Source of the DNA: Dehalococcoidia bacterium
Lineage (GTDB): Bacteria; Chloroflexota; Dehalococcoidia; SM23-28-2
Direction: 5' to 3'
Assembly: GCA_020356025.1 (NCBI GenBank)
Contig: CP070630.1
Coordinates: 331,210 to 388,923 of the forward strand
Length of the DNA: 57,714 nt
Position numbers and translations under genes: made by a program. The notes beneath the pieces were generated by a model. That model did not search any database. It was not told the origin of the DNA and worked only from the letters and a program-made list of their open reading frames with translations. Shown piece after piece: positions 30,254-39,407 of the stretch; the first letter of the stretch is position 1; each line of letters begins with the position of its first letter.

Positions 30254-33118
30254 CTATCGCTGCTTGGGGGAAACCTTGCCCCTGGCAGCCGCCGTGGGTT
30301 TAGTCGTCGTCTTTCCCTTAGCGGGGGGTTTCTTCCCGGTGGCCGTCTTCCCCCTGACGGTTGCGCTGGGCTTGGCCTTCGCCCTGGCGACAGGCGCTTT
30401 CTTCTTAGCGGGGGGCTTCTTCCCCGTGGCTGTCTTCCCCCTGGCGGTTGAGCTGGGCTTGGCCTTTGCCCTGGCGACAGGCGCTTTCTTCTTGGCGGTG
30501 GGCTTCTTCCCCGCGGCTGCCTTCCCCCTGGCGGTTGCGCTGGGCTTGGCTTTCGCTCTGCCGACAGGCGCTTTCTTCTTCGCGGCCTGCTTGCTCTTGG
30601 CCACTGCCTTCTCTTCCGCCCGCTTGGTCAGCTCGATGCTGGCGATGGAGGCCACCGTATCGCCGGGGCCCACCCCCATAAGGGTCACGCCCATGGTGGC
30701 CCGTCCCTGCACGGCAATGCTGTCCACGTCGGTGCGGATGACGATTCCGTCCTCGGAGATGATCATTAGTTGTTGCTTCGCATTGACGGTGCGGGCCGCC
30801 ACCAACTGTCCTCTCTTCTCGTTGACTGTGAACGTCCTGACGCCAAGGCCGCCTCGTCCCTGTGTAGGGTACTCTTCGAAGGTCGTGCGCTTCCCGTAGC
30901 CCTTGCTGCTCACCACCAGCAACTCCTGGTTGGGACGAGCGACCTCCATCCCTACCACCCGGTCGCCCTTCGCTAGGCGAATGCCCCGCACGCCCCCGCT
31001 CTGGCGGGAAGCCGAGCGCAACTGTTTCACCGGGAAGCGCAAGGCCTGACCGGCGGCGGTGACTAGAATGGCGTGATCATCGCCGCGCGCTAGTTGGGCA
31101 GCTACCAGGGCATCGCCCGGCTCCAGGTCCATGGTGATAAGACCGTTACGACGTACCGCTGCGAATTCGCTCAGCGCCGTCTTCTTCACCTCGCCCAACT
31201 CGGTGGCCAGCACCAGGAACTCCTGATCGCTGCCGTTGGTCGTCACCACTGCCGTTACGCGTTCATCTTGTTCCAGGTAGATGATATTGATGAGGGGGAT
31301 ACCCCTCGCCTGACGGGATTCATCAGGTAACTCGTAGGTCTTGACCTGATACACGCGGCCGCGGTTCGTGAAGAATAGGAGGCTCTGGTGGGTATCGGCC
31401 ACCATGATGTGACGGACGGGATCGCCCTCCCGCTTGGCCACGCCGATCTTGCCGCGGCCGCCTCGCCCCTGCGCCCGGTAGATCTCCAGCGGTACACGCT
31501 TGATGTACCCACGAGCCGATAGAGTTACCACCATCTCTTGGTGGGGGATGAGGTCTTCTTCGCTGAAATCTACCGCTTCCTGCCCGACGATCTGCGTGCG
31601 CCGTTCGTCGCCGTACTTCTTCTTGACCTGCAGCGTCTCCTCCTTGATCAGGTAGTCGATCTTGCGAGGATTGGCCAGCAGGTCTTCCAGGTAAGCGATC
31701 TGCTTGATGATCTCAGCGTACTCGTCCTGGATCTTCTGGCGCTCCAGGCGAGCCAGGCGGCGCAGCTGCATGTCCAGCACTGCTTGGGCCTGGCGGTCGC
31801 TCAGGCGGTAGGGAGCCCGCATCAGCCGCTCCTTGGCCTTTTCCGCCGATTCCGAGCGTCGGATGGTCTGAATGACCTGGTTCAGATGATCCAGCGCTAC
31901 CAGCAGTCCCTGGAGGATGTGCTCGCGCTCCTGGGCTTTCTGCAGATCGAACTGGGAGCGGCGGCGAATCACCTCCCGTCGGTGGTTGATGAAACAGTCC
32001 AGAATCCTCTTGAGGCCGACGGTTCTAGGTTGACCGTCCACCAGGGCCAGCATGTTGACGGCAAACGTCGACTGCATCGCTGTGTGCTTGTAGAGGCTGT
32101 TCAGTATCTGGCGGGCCTGCCCCTCCCGCTTGAGTTCGATGACGACGCGGATGCCGTGGCGGTCCGACTCGTCCCGCAGGTCCGCGATGCCCTCGATGCG
32201 GCGTCCCTTGGTCAGCGCAGCGATCTTCTCCACCAGGGCGGCCTTGTTGACCTGATAGGGCAGCTCGGTGATGATGATCTGGTAGCGGCCGCCCTTGGCC
32301 ATCTCCTCCGTGTGGGTGCGCGCCCGCATGATGATGCGCCCCTTGCCGTCGTAGGCAGCCTTGATGGCGTCTTGCTTCTCGTACAGAGCTCCTTGGCCGC
32401 GCTGGCCATCGCTGGGCTGCTTCCTCACCCGCTCGTAGCGGAAGATGACACCGCCGGTGGGGAAATCGGGCCCCTTGACGATCTGCGTCAGGTCGCTGGT
32501 CGAGGCCTCCGGCTTATCGATGAGGTAGGCGATGGCGTCACACACCTCGCCCAGGTTGTGGGGCGGGATGTTGGTGGCCATGCCCACTGCGATGCCCGCC
32601 GCGCCGTTGACCAGCAGGTTGGGCAGCCGCGAGGGTAGCACCTTGGGCTCCTCGAGTGAGTCATCGAAGTTGGGGATGAAGTCCACCGTGTCGCGATCGA
32701 TGTCGGCCAGCGTCTCCTCGGCAATGGGAGCCAGGCGAGCCTCGGTGTAGCGCATGGCCGCCGGCGGGTCGTTGTCCACGCTGCCGAAGTTGCCCTGGCC
32801 GTCGACCAGGGGGAAGCGCATGGAGAAGTCCTGCGCCAGCCGCACCATCGCTTCGTACACGGGGGCCTCGCCGTGCGGATGGTACTTGCCCAACACCTCG
32901 CCCACAATGCGGGCGCTTTTCTTGTATTGCGAGCCCGGCCGCAGGCCCAGTTCGGACATAGCGTAGAGAATGCGCCGCTGCACCGGCTTGAGACCGTCGC
33001 GGATATCGGGCAACGCCCGCGCCACGATGACGCTCATGGCATAGTCGAGGTAGGAGGCACGCATCTCCTCCTCGATCTTTGTGGAGCGGACGTTGTCGGA
33101 CGGTGTCTCTATAACCAT
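30254..33118 (-). CDS. gyrA: DNA gyrase subunit A with H1-like basic tail
   Basis: This protein of 954 residues is longer than usual. The breakage domain starts with [20 protein letters not shown], and the active Tyr in AAMRYTEAR is at about 124. The C-terminal propeller has a gyrase-box-like QGRGGRG (about 550) and later QGRGGLG. The last 120 residues are an added tail of Lys, Ala and Pro in 29-residue repeats, like histone H1. At the quinolone-determining positions it reads GEAPVYE, with Ala and Glu where E. coli has Ser83 and Asp87. It follows the cyclic-nucleotide-binding gene by 7 bases; gyrB is not in the window. Confidence 0.93.
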   Translation of the reverse strand: MVIETPSDNVRSTKIEEEMRASYLDYAMSVIVARALPDIRDGLKPVQRRILYAMSELGLRPGSQYKKSARIVGEVLGKYHPHGEAPVYEAMVRLAQDFSMRFPLVDGQGNFGSVDNDPPAAMRYTEARLAPIAEETLADIDRDTVDFIPNFDDSLEEPKVLPSRLPNLLVNGAAGIAVGMATNIPPHNLGEVCDAIAYLIDKPEASTSDLTQIVKGPDFPTGGVIFRYERVRKQPSDGQRGQGALYEKQDAIKAAYDGKGRIIMRARTHTEEMAKGGRYQIIITELPYQVNKAALVEKIAALTKGRRIEGIADLRDESDRHGIRVVIELKREGQARQILNSLYKHTAMQSTFAVNMLALVDGQPRTVGLKRILDCFINHRREVIRRRSQFDLQKAQEREHILQGLLVALDHLNQVIQTIRRSESAEKAKERLMRAPYRLSDRQAQAVLDMQLRRLARLERQKIQDEYAEIIKQIAYLEDLLANPRKIDYLIKEETLQVKKKYGDERRTQIVGQEAVDFSEEDLIPHQEMVVTLSARGYIKRVPLEIYRAQGRGGRGKIGVAKREGDPVRHIMVADTHQSLLFFTNRGRVYQVKTYELPDESRQARGIPLINIIYLEQDERVTAVVTTNGSDQEFLVLATELGEVKKTALSEFAAVRRNGLITMDLEPGDALVAAQLARGDDHAILVTAAGQALRFPVKQLRSASRQSGGVRGIRLAKGDRVVGMEVARPNQELLVVSSKGYGKRTTFEEYPTQGRGGLGVRTFTVNEKRGQLVAARTVNAKQQLMIISEDGIVIRTDVDSIAVQGRATMGVTLMGVGPGDTVASIASIELTKRAEEKAVAKSKQAAKKKAPVGRAKAKPSATARGKAAAGKKPTAKKKAPVARAKAKPSSTARGKTATGKKPPAKKKAPVARAKAKPSATVRGKTATGKKPPAKGKTTTKPTAAARGKVSPKQR
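30304..30590. repeat. 87-bp tandem repeats encoding the GyrA tail
   Basis: The block CAGGCGCTTT recurs at 30391, 30478 and 30565, exactly 87 bp apart, with a degenerate fourth unit near 30304. Each unit encodes 29 residues of the K/A/P-rich tail. Copy number may vary between strains. Confidence 0.85.
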
Positions 33119-33125
33119 GGTCTCC

Positions 33126-33554
33126 CTACTCGCTCAGGCGAGCATCGGTCTGTCGCAGGCGGCGAGCCAGCGTGCGCAGGATCTGTATCGCCATGTCCGG
33201 GCTACTCTTCAGCCCGGCGAGGAAGTCCCAGCGGGTCATGACCAGAACCTCGCCGTCCTCCAGGCCGCGGATGCTGGCGGTACGGGGATAGCCGTCCAGC
33301 AGGGCTGTCTCCCCGAAGAAGTCCCCCGGACCCAGAGTGCAGAGGACGGTCTCCTTCGAGCCGCCCAGGTTCTTCACCACGTCCACTTGGCCCGAAGAGA
33401 CGACGTAGAAGCCCGCCGCCTCTTCGCCCTCTTTCAGGATTACGTCGCCCGTCTGGTACTGCCTGGGGTAGAGGTCCCTGGCGAGACGTTTGAGTTCCGC
33501 CGATCCGAACCCGGCAAACAGGGGAGCATTCGCCAGCATCTGTTCGTTGCCCAT
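33126..33554 (-). CDS. Cyclic-nucleotide-binding domain protein
   Basis: This 142-residue stand-alone CAP_ED domain has [25 protein letters not shown] and the phosphate-binding cassette [19 protein letters not shown] with the conserved Glu and Arg, so it should bind cAMP or cGMP. There is no helix-turn-helix, so it is not a Crp-type DNA binder. A helical C-terminus ([18 protein letters not shown]) could contact a partner. It lies 7 bases upstream of gyrA on the same strand. Confidence 0.9.
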   Translation of the reverse strand: MGNEQMLANAPLFAGFGSAELKRLARDLYPRQYQTGDVILKEGEEAAGFYVVSSGQVDVVKNLGGSKETVLCTLGPGDFFGETALLDGYPRTASIRGLEDGEVLVMTRWDFLAGLKSSPDMAIQILRTLARRLRQTDARLSE

Positions 33555-33601
33555 CGCCGAACCTCCTTCTTGAAGCCGCGGCAGCCTATCGCCACACTCT
33601 G

Positions 33602-33703
33602 CTACTCGACTACCTCACGCAGCTTGAACTGCTCCCAAAACCCCTCCAAAGTGACTCGAACCTTCTCCGCGAAAGCGAAGTCCTTGCCACTCAGACGGGT
33701 CAA
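33602..33703 (-). CDS. Possible small frame or gene remnant
   Basis: A 33-codon frame from TTG reads like the end of a real helical protein (FAEKVRVTLEGFWEQFKL) but lacks a ribosome site and is closed upstream by a stop 13 codons before the next possible start. It is probably a leftover or a chance frame. Apart from it, the 33555-33781 gap shows nothing recognisable. Confidence 0.25.
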   Translation of the reverse strand: MTRLSGKDFAFAEKVRVTLEGFWEQFKLREVVE

Positions 33704-33781
33704 CGCGTGGCAGAGTTCTGCCTGTGTTTACACCCCCAAGAATACCACCTATCTGAGAAAGGGGAAAGACGCCTACGTGCC

Positions 33782-34588
33782 TTACTGAATGAGCCGGCGC
33801 CGCATGGAGATGAGAGCCACGTAATAGAAAATGGCGGCCACCACCGCTATCCAGGCCAGGTGGCCCAGATGGCCCAGGTTGAGGTGGCCTTGCACTAGGC
33901 CGCGATAGATGTCCACTACGTGGGTGGCTGGCACGAACCAGGAGGCCACCTGTAGCTCCTCTGGCAGCCTCTCCAGCGGGAAGAAGACGCCCCCCAGCCA
34001 GAACTGCGGCGTTATGAATAGAGCGAAAAAGTAGTTGAGAGAGCTGATGGAGCGGGCGATGGAGGTATAGGACAGAGAGATGCTGGCGAACATGAAGCCC
34101 GCGATGTAGGCCAGAATAGGTACCAGTAGAGCCATCGGCGAGTCCAGAAGCAGGAAGGCGGCTATCACCACCAATATGTACACACTGCTGATGAAGCCCC
34201 GAGTGGCCCCCCACAGGATCTCGCCCGTAATCACGTCTTCGATGCTCACCGGCGTAGCGACGATGGCATGGTAGGTTCTCTGGTTCTCCATCCGGAAGAA
34301 GGAGCCCCAGCCGCATTCGCCCGCGGCCGACCACATTGGGTAGACTGCCAGAATACCCGGAGCGATGAATTCGATATAGCGCTGGTCGCCAGGTAGCTCC
34401 GCCTCAGTTATCAGCTCTCCCAGGCCTATACCCAGAGCGAAAAGGGTGATGAGCGGCTCCGCCAGCGGCCATATGGCCTCTGCTTTCCACAGGCGCAGGT
34501 AAACGTCGCGGTTACGTTGCCACACCCGATACGCCCGATAGGACACGTCGGGGAGACGAATGCCGAGACCAGGGAGGGCAATACTCAT
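33782..34588 (-). CDS. ABC-2 type exporter permease
   Basis: This 268-residue membrane protein has about six spans and the ABC-2 pattern YIEFIAPGILAV and the RTYHAIVATPVSIEDVI loop, ending RRRLIQ. ATG overlaps the stop of the ATPase gene in an ATGA, so the two are coupled. The pair resembles DrrAB/NodIJ-like exporters of drugs, lipids or polysaccharide. Substrate unknown. Confidence 0.9.
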   Translation of the reverse strand: MSIALPGLGIRLPDVSYRAYRVWQRNRDVYLRLWKAEAIWPLAEPLITLFALGIGLGELITEAELPGDQRYIEFIAPGILAVYPMWSAAGECGWGSFFRMENQRTYHAIVATPVSIEDVITGEILWGATRGFISSVYILVVIAAFLLLDSPMALLVPILAYIAGFMFASISLSYTSIARSISSLNYFFALFITPQFWLGGVFFPLERLPEELQVASWFVPATHVVDIYRGLVQGHLNLGHLGHLAWIAVVAAIFYYVALISMRRRLIQ

Positions 34589-35508
34589 TCTATGAGTCCT
34601 CTCCCCGTCAGGCGTAGGAAGACGTCCTCCAGGTTGGCCTGGTGGTAGGCCACGCTCTCCGCGTCCAGGATCAGGTCGGCCATCTGCGCTCGGCCGTCGG
34701 GGGTGCGCGCATAGATGTAGAGGACATCCTCCACCTCCTCCACCGTCAGGCCGGGCCGGGACGCCATCTCGGCCAGAACCCTCTCCCGCTGTGGAGCGCT
34801 GACGTGCACCTCCGCTACCTCCCGTCCGGCGTGCTCCTCCACCAGCACTGCCGGCGAACCCTCCACCAGGATGCGCCCCTGGTGCATGATGACCAGACGG
34901 TCGCAGAGGTGAGCGGCCTCCTCCATGTAGTGTGTGCACAGGAGCATGGTCACCCCCTGCTCCTTGAGATAGCGCAGCTTCTGCCAAACCAGGTGGCGGG
35001 CCTGCGGGTCGAGGCCGGTGGTCGGCTCGTCCAGCACCAGGATCTTGGGCTGATTGATCAGACCGCGGGCAATGGTGAGCCGCCGTTTGAGGCCTGTGGA
35101 CAGTGCCCAGATCGGCTCGCGCTGCTTCTCCTCCAACTGGAACAGGGCCAGGCTCTCGTCTATGCGCTGATTGGCCAGCTCCTTGGGCATGTCGAAATAG
35201 CGGGCATAGACCGCCAGGTTCTGGCGCACGGAGAGGTCCGGGTCCAGGTTGTCTTCCTGGGGCACCACGCCCAGGATCGACTTGATTCGACGTGGTTCTC
35301 GCCCCACGTCCAGATCGTCCACCGCCAACTCGCCCTCGGTCACGGGCGATACGCAGGAGATCATGCGGACGGTGGTGGTCTTGCCGGCGCCGTTCGGCCC
35401 CAGGAAGCCAAAGCACTCCCCCTTACTCACCGAGAAGTCGATGCCGTCTACGGCGGTGAAGCTGTCATAACGTTTAACCAGGTTGCCAGCGCGGATTATC
35501 TCAGGCAT
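34585..35508 (-). CDS. ABC exporter ATPase, DrrA-like
   Basis: This protein of 307 residues has Walker A GPNGAGKTT (37-45), a Q-loop GVVPQEDNLDPDLSV, signature ALSTGLKRRLTIARGL (Thr-Gly in place of Gly-Gly), Walker B ILVLDEPTTGLDPQ and the switch His in LLCTHYMEEA. A C-terminal DrrA-type domain of about 90 residues follows. It drives the coupled permease. Its promoter is at 35556-35585. Confidence 0.93.
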   Translation of the reverse strand: MPEIIRAGNLVKRYDSFTAVDGIDFSVSKGECFGFLGPNGAGKTTTVRMISCVSPVTEGELAVDDLDVGREPRRIKSILGVVPQEDNLDPDLSVRQNLAVYARYFDMPKELANQRIDESLALFQLEEKQREPIWALSTGLKRRLTIARGLINQPKILVLDEPTTGLDPQARHLVWQKLRYLKEQGVTMLLCTHYMEEAAHLCDRLVIMHQGRILVEGSPAVLVEEHAGREVAEVHVSAPQRERVLAEMASRPGLTVEEVEDVLYIYARTPDGRAQMADLILDAESVAYHQANLEDVFLRLTGRGLIE

Positions 35509-35555
35509 GACTCAAGATGGAATAGCAGCTGCCCTGGTACAGGCAGCCCCATGCG

Positions 35556-35585
35556 ATGATAGCAAGGCCAGCTTGGCAGTGGCAA
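35556..35585 (-). promoter_or_regulatory. Promoter of the ABC exporter pair
   Basis: Minus strand TTGCCA (35585-35580), 18 bases, TATCAT (35561-35556). A hairpin GCTGCC/GGGCAGC lies in the leader. Confidence 0.55.
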
Positions 35586-35586
35586 G

Positions 35587-35620
35587 AAAAAGGCCGAGGC
35601 TTCTCTCTTGCGCCTCGGCC
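35587..35620 (-). terminator. Terminator of the TPR gene
   Basis: GGCCGAGGC and GCCTCGGCC form a perfect 9-bp stem with an 11-base loop, followed on the minus strand by TTTTTCTT. Confidence 0.85.
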
Positions 35621-35650
35621 GCCAAAGCTCCTTTGTCAGGTTCGCTTCGC

Positions 35651-36487
35651 CTACTCTTCTTCTTCCTCCTCGCCGCCGGCGGCGAACTCGTAAAGGGTGA
35701 CATCGACCTCCGGACTCTTGCGACGGCTGTCCCAGTCCTCCGCGTCGTCTCCCTCCTCGAAGCTGTCATCTTCCTCTTCCACGTCGCGCCGCAGCAAGCC
35801 CTCCTTCGTGTAAGCGCGGAAGGCGTCCCCGGCCGTCGGCGGGAAGGAAAGCTTGCCCGCCTGACTGGGGTCCTGGAAGGTCTCCTTGATGATCACCCGG
35901 ACATCGTCCTGGTTGAGAGTAGCGATGGCCGCCGCGTATTGGTTGCCACCCTCCATCAGCTTGATCAGGCGCATGCCCAGCTTGGGCTCTATCTCTCCCA
36001 GGTATTCCCCCTGACCGCTCTCTACCACCAGGGTGTTGTTCTGACGGCGCAGAAACACCTGATCCCCCGCCGTCATGCGGGCGGCAGCCTTCGCGGCCGC
36101 TCGCGTCAGGACGGTTATGCCGGTCTTGCCCATCTCCGATATGAACATCTGAGGAGAGAGCTTCTGGCCCCCCTCCGCTTGGACAGCTGCCCCCTCGTCC
36201 AAGGTGGCTAGACGAGTCAGGTTCTTCTGGGCTATGGAGTTAAGGGAGTCGAGCTCCAGGGTCTTGGCGTAGGCTTCCCGCGCTTCTGAGTACTGGCCGA
36301 GTTCCGTCAGGGCTTTCCCCAACCGATTGTAGGCATCCACGTCGTTAGGAAAGACAGCGATGATCGCTCGGTTGACGGCCGCAGCTTCTTGCCACTGGCC
36401 CTGCATGGCCAGCTGGATGGCCTGCTGCGTCCGCTGCCGCCGAAACAGTCTCGTCCGGTCGTCCGCTGTGAATACCATATTCGTCAA
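35651..36487 (-). CDS. TPR protein with acidic tail
   Basis: This protein of 278 residues has two tetratricopeptide repeats (about 22-90; e.g. AYNRLGKALTELGQYSEAREAYAKTLELD), a middle region with DQVFLRRQNNTLVVESGQGEYLGEIEPKLG and an acidic tail (EEEDDSFEEGDD, then EEEEEE). The tail suggests binding to a basic partner. TTG at 36487 follows the strong ribosome site GAGGTGAT. It has its own promoter and terminator. Confidence 0.8.
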   Translation of the reverse strand: MTNMVFTADDRTRLFRRQRTQQAIQLAMQGQWQEAAAVNRAIIAVFPNDVDAYNRLGKALTELGQYSEAREAYAKTLELDSLNSIAQKNLTRLATLDEGAAVQAEGGQKLSPQMFISEMGKTGITVLTRAAAKAAARMTAGDQVFLRRQNNTLVVESGQGEYLGEIEPKLGMRLIKLMEGGNQYAAAIATLNQDDVRVIIKETFQDPSQAGKLSFPPTAGDAFRAYTKEGLLRRDVEEEDDSFEEGDDAEDWDSRRKSPEVDVTLYEFAAGGEEEEEE

Positions 36488-36507
36488 ATCACCTCACAGT
36501 GCCGCGC

Positions 36508-36536
36508 ATTTTAGAGGTTTCTCTAGTCTTTTGCAA
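36508..36536 (-). promoter_or_regulatory. Promoter of the TPR gene
   Basis: Minus strand TTGCAA (36536-36531), 17 bases, TAAAAT (36513-36508). The remainder of the 36488-36862 gap shows nothing else recognisable. Confidence 0.7.
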
Positions 36537-36862
36537 GTCCGCCTTATTGTAGTTTTGGAGAGAACTGCTGACTATTGCCGCCGCGCATCTCCTTTAAAGA
36601 CGCGAGGGCAAGCCAGACGTTACGCCGTTCTCTAAGAAAGCCTTTAAAGTTGTCCAAGCCTCTCTCATGCTGTGGCCAACCGACCTATCTAAGAACGCTC
36701 ATCGGGCCAGATAGTTACCTGATCTCGGCGAAGAGTGGGCACTTCTCATGCGCGAACGCCTACGGCTCGCGGGAAGATTGCCTCGTCCTGGGAAGATACG
36801 ATCGTTAGACGAAAAGGGATTTCAGAGACGCTCTCGGCTGCCCCTGTTCACCGTCCTCTACC

Positions 36863-36940
36863 TGGTCGGGGTGGGCAGATTCGAACTGCCGACCTCACGG
36901 TCCCGAACCGTGCGCTCTAACCTGGCTGAGCTACACCCCG
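36863..36940 (-). tRNA. tRNA-Pro (anticodon CGG)
   Basis: A 78-base tRNA on the minus strand: acceptor CGGGGTG/CACCCCG, discriminator A, encoded CCA (36865-36863). The anticodon stem CACGG/CCGTG encloses loop TTCGGGA with anticodon CGG, reading CCG. The T-arm loop is TTCGAAT. Confidence 0.97.
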
Positions 36941-36977
36941 CCAAACCCCCTCCAACCCACCAAACTGGCGGATTCTC

Positions 36978-37006
36978 ATTCTAGCAAATGCCGTTCAAGG
37001 TGTCGA
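36978..37006 (-). promoter_or_regulatory. Promoter of tRNA-Pro
   Basis: Minus strand TCGACA (37006-37001), 17 bases, TAGAAT (36983-36978), with about 30 bases to the mature 5' end. Confidence 0.6.
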
Positions 37007-37106
37007 GATCTAAAATGTTCGATGGTAGCGGGGTAGGGGTGATGAGGTGGAGGCCTGCTGAATGAAGCGTCTGGGGGAGGGCGATAGAGAAAGAGAAAGC
37101 CAAAGC

Positions 37107-37123
37107 AAGGCCTGCCAGGCCTT
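37107..37123 (-). terminator. Hairpin after the zinc-ribbon gene
   Basis: AAGGCCTG-C-CAGGCCTT is a perfect palindrome located 42 bases after the zinc-ribbon stop. On the minus strand it is followed by GCTTTGGCTTTCTCTTT, so it is a plausible weak terminator. Confidence 0.45.
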
Positions 37124-37165
37124 CGTGTCTATTTTGGGGGATGTGGGGAAACGGGTGATGGCTGC

Positions 37166-37381
37166 TCAGCGAAGGCGCGGCGTATGAAGAGCCCCGTCGC
37201 TGATCGGCTCATCGATGTACAAATCGCCATTCCGGATCTTGATGTTGAACCCACAGGTGGGGTTAGTGCACGCCCACGCCTTGTAATGGATGGGCGCTCC
37301 CTGGCTCCCAAAATCAGACAAGGGAACCAGATCACCGGTTTGGCACTTCTGACACTTGGGGAAGTTCGTCACCGCTACCAC
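37166..37381 (-). CDS. Small zinc-ribbon protein
   Basis: This protein of 71 residues has CQKCQTGDLVPL and WACTNPTCGFN, two Cys pairs 27 residues apart that form a zinc ribbon, and a basic IKIRNG strand. It probably binds metal and perhaps nucleic acid. The GTG at 37381 is chosen for the GGGAGG site 6 bases upstream. It stands alone with its own promoter. Confidence 0.7.
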   Translation of the reverse strand: MVAVTNFPKCQKCQTGDLVPLSDFGSQGAPIHYKAWACTNPTCGFNIKIRNGDLYIDEPISDGALHTPRLR

Positions 37382-37414
37382 GAGAGTCCTCCCAACCAAA
37401 CGTAATCGTGAGGC

Positions 37415-37443
37415 AGTATAGCAGAGCACCGCTGCCCTGGCAA
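37415..37443 (-). promoter_or_regulatory. Promoter of the zinc-ribbon gene
   Basis: Minus strand TTGCCA (37443-37438), 17 bases, TATACT (37420-37415). Confidence 0.65.
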
Positions 37444-37577
37444 GCGGCAGAGGGGCTCTTATTGTCAACTGGTCGAAAATTTTGTCGGAGTGGTCTCACC
37501 CCGAATCTGAGCCAAGCCGTAAGCGTTATTGAATGTGGAAGTCATCGATCCGACGCTGTTGGCTGCGAAGGAGAGTG

Positions 37578-37688
37578 ATGATGGTGAGTCGATGGCTCAG
37601 GGTGACAATAGCCGGGCTTGTGTTGGCCATCGCCCTGGGGGCCGGCGCGACGGCTTCTGGCCGTGGGACGAATAGCGGCGATTACTAA
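37578..37688 (+). CDS. Tiny secreted peptide
   Basis: This 36-residue product has Arg near the start (SRWLR), a hydrophobic core (VTIAGLVLAIALGAG) and a cleavage-like ATA, leaving about ten residues, SGRGTNSGDY. A GAAGGAGAG ribosome site precedes two adjacent ATGs. A very strong terminator follows 28 bases after the stop, so it is a free-standing transcript. It resembles precursors of exported peptides. No processing or receptor gene is adjacent. Confidence 0.6.
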   Translation: MMVSRWLRVTIAGLVLAIALGAGATASGRGTNSGDY

Positions 37689-37716
37689 CGCCTTCTAGAG
37701 AGGCTCCTCCCCTGTG

Positions 37717-37756
37717 AGAGGCTGGCCTGCCGCGCGGCAGGCCAGCCTCTCTTTTT
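37717..37756 (+). terminator. Strong terminator of the small-peptide gene
   Basis: A perfect 15-bp stem (37717-37731 with 37736-37750) and a GCGC loop, followed by CTTTTT. It is directed on the plus strand. It also lies just beyond the end of cimA and could act as a barrier for the opposite strand. Confidence 0.92.
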
Positions 37757-37776
37757 CTGGCAGCTTAAATGCTTGC

Positions 37777-39354
37777 TTATCGTCTTACTAGCCACCACTC
37801 CAGGCTGTCGGCCAGGGCCAGCCAGGAGGCCTCGATGATGTCGGTGGAGCTGCCCACCGTCGTCCAGACATGCTCGCCGTCGGTGGACTCGATGAGCACT
37901 CGCACGTAGGCGGCGGTGCCTCCAGCGGTATCGATGATGCGCACCTTGTAATCCACCAGCTTGATTGCCTCCAGGGTGGGGTAGAACTGGATCAGGGCCT
38001 TGCGGACGGCGGTGTCCAGGGCATTCACCGGTCCGTTCCCTTCGGCGGCAGTATGGATGATCTCGTCGCCTACGCGCACTTTGACCATCGCCTCCGACAG
38101 CATCTCCCGCTCATCCTCCTCGCCAGGGCGGGGATGGCGGCGCTCCACCACCATGAAGTCGTCTAGCTCGAAGGGAGGCTGGTAGTCGGGCTGGCTGCGT
38201 CTCACCAGGAGTTCAAACGAGGCTTCCGCCCCCTCGTACTGGTAGCCGCGACTCTCCATCAGCTTGACCACGCCCAAGAGATGGCGCGCCTCTTCCCTGC
38301 TCAAAGAAATGTCGACGCCTTGCTCCTTGAGCTTGGCCTGAATGTTGCGCTGGCCGGACAGCTCCGACACTAGGATGCGGCGGTCGTTGCCCACCAGCGC
38401 GGGGTCGATGTGCTGGTAGGACGTTTCGTGCTTGATGAGGGCAGCCACGTGCAGACCCGCCTTGTGGGCGAAGGCGGCCGTGCCCACGTACGGCTGGCGC
38501 GGGCTGGGCGGAAGGTTGGCGGTCTCGCTGACGTAGTGTGAGACCTCGGTGAGCTTGGCTAGCTGCTCATCGCTCACGCAGTCGATGCCCATCTTGAGCT
38601 TGAGGTTCGCGATGATGCTGATAATGTCGGCGTTGCCGCAGCCGTCGCCGTAGCCGTTGATGCACCCCTGCACCTGGGCCACTCCCATCTCCACCGCCGC
38701 CAGGCTGTTGGCCACCGCCAGGTCGGCCGCGTTGTGGGCGTGGATGCCGAGGGGCGTCTCGACGGTCTCGAGCGCCGCCTTGATGGGCTCCCGCAGGCGA
38801 GAGGTGAGGGTGCCGCCGTTGGTATCGCACATGATGATGCAGTCCACCCCGGCCTTGGCCGCCGACCGGAGGCACTTAAGGGTGTAGCGGTGGTTGGAGT
38901 AGAAGCCGTCGAAGAAGTGCTCGGCGTCCAGGAAGACGGTAAGGCCGTGCGATTTGAGGTAGCGGATGGACTCGGAGATCATCTTCAGGTTCTCTTCCAG
39001 GGTAGTCTCCAGAATCTCGCGCACCTGCATATCGCTGGCCTTGCCCACCAGCGTGACCACCGGTGTGCGGGCGTCGATCAGGGCGCGGATGTTGGGGTCC
39101 TTGTCCGCTTTGCCGCTGGCGCGACGGGTGGAGCCGAAGGCGGCCAGCTTGGCGTTAGAGAGCTTGAGCGACCGCGCCCGCACGAAGAACTCGGCGTCCT
39201 TGGGATTGGAGCCCGGCCAGCCCCCCTCGATGTAGTGTACGCCCAGCTCGTCCAGCTTGCGGGCAATTTTCAGCTTGTCCTCGGCGGAGAGCGAAATGCC
39301 CTCCATCTGCGTCCCATCGCGGAGGGTGGTGTCGTATAGTTCCACCTTAGCCAT
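37777..39354 (-). CDS. cimA: (R)-citramalate synthase
   Basis: This 525-residue enzyme joins pyruvate and acetyl-CoA to form citramalate, the first step to 2-oxobutyrate for isoleucine. It has YDTTLRDGTQMEGISL, LDAEHFFDGF, CDTNGGTL and the metal-binding [18 protein letters not shown], with a C-terminal regulatory domain (AEGNGPVNALDTAVRKAL). The DGTQMEG form, not DGEQSPG, separates it from LeuA. GGAGGTGA precedes the ATG. It is the last gene of the ilv-leu operon. Confidence 0.94.
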   Translation of the reverse strand: MAKVELYDTTLRDGTQMEGISLSAEDKLKIARKLDELGVHYIEGGWPGSNPKDAEFFVRARSLKLSNAKLAAFGSTRRASGKADKDPNIRALIDARTPVVTLVGKASDMQVREILETTLEENLKMISESIRYLKSHGLTVFLDAEHFFDGFYSNHRYTLKCLRSAAKAGVDCIIMCDTNGGTLTSRLREPIKAALETVETPLGIHAHNAADLAVANSLAAVEMGVAQVQGCINGYGDGCGNADIISIIANLKLKMGIDCVSDEQLAKLTEVSHYVSETANLPPSPRQPYVGTAAFAHKAGLHVAALIKHETSYQHIDPALVGNDRRILVSELSGQRNIQAKLKEQGVDISLSREEARHLLGVVKLMESRGYQYEGAEASFELLVRRSQPDYQPPFELDDFMVVERRHPRPGEEDEREMLSEAMVKVRVGDEIIHTAAEGNGPVNALDTAVRKALIQFYPTLEAIKLVDYKVRIIDTAGGTAAYVRVLIESTDGEHVWTTVGSSTDIIEASWLALADSLEWWLVRR

Positions 39355-39407
39355 GTCCGCTCACCTCCAGCCGTCTCCGCCGCCCTCTTCTTTTGCGCCG
39401 GTGGCGC

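Noticed and set aside
33782-35416. 544-residue fused ABC protein
   Set aside because: The first half is a shadow of the ATPase gene in another frame. The permease starts at 34588 in an ATGA overlap.
37459-37470. TTGTCA/TTGACA hexamers as promoter of the small peptide or zinc-ribbon gene
   Set aside because: No matching -10 box at 16-18 bases on either strand; better boxes exist for the zinc-ribbon gene.
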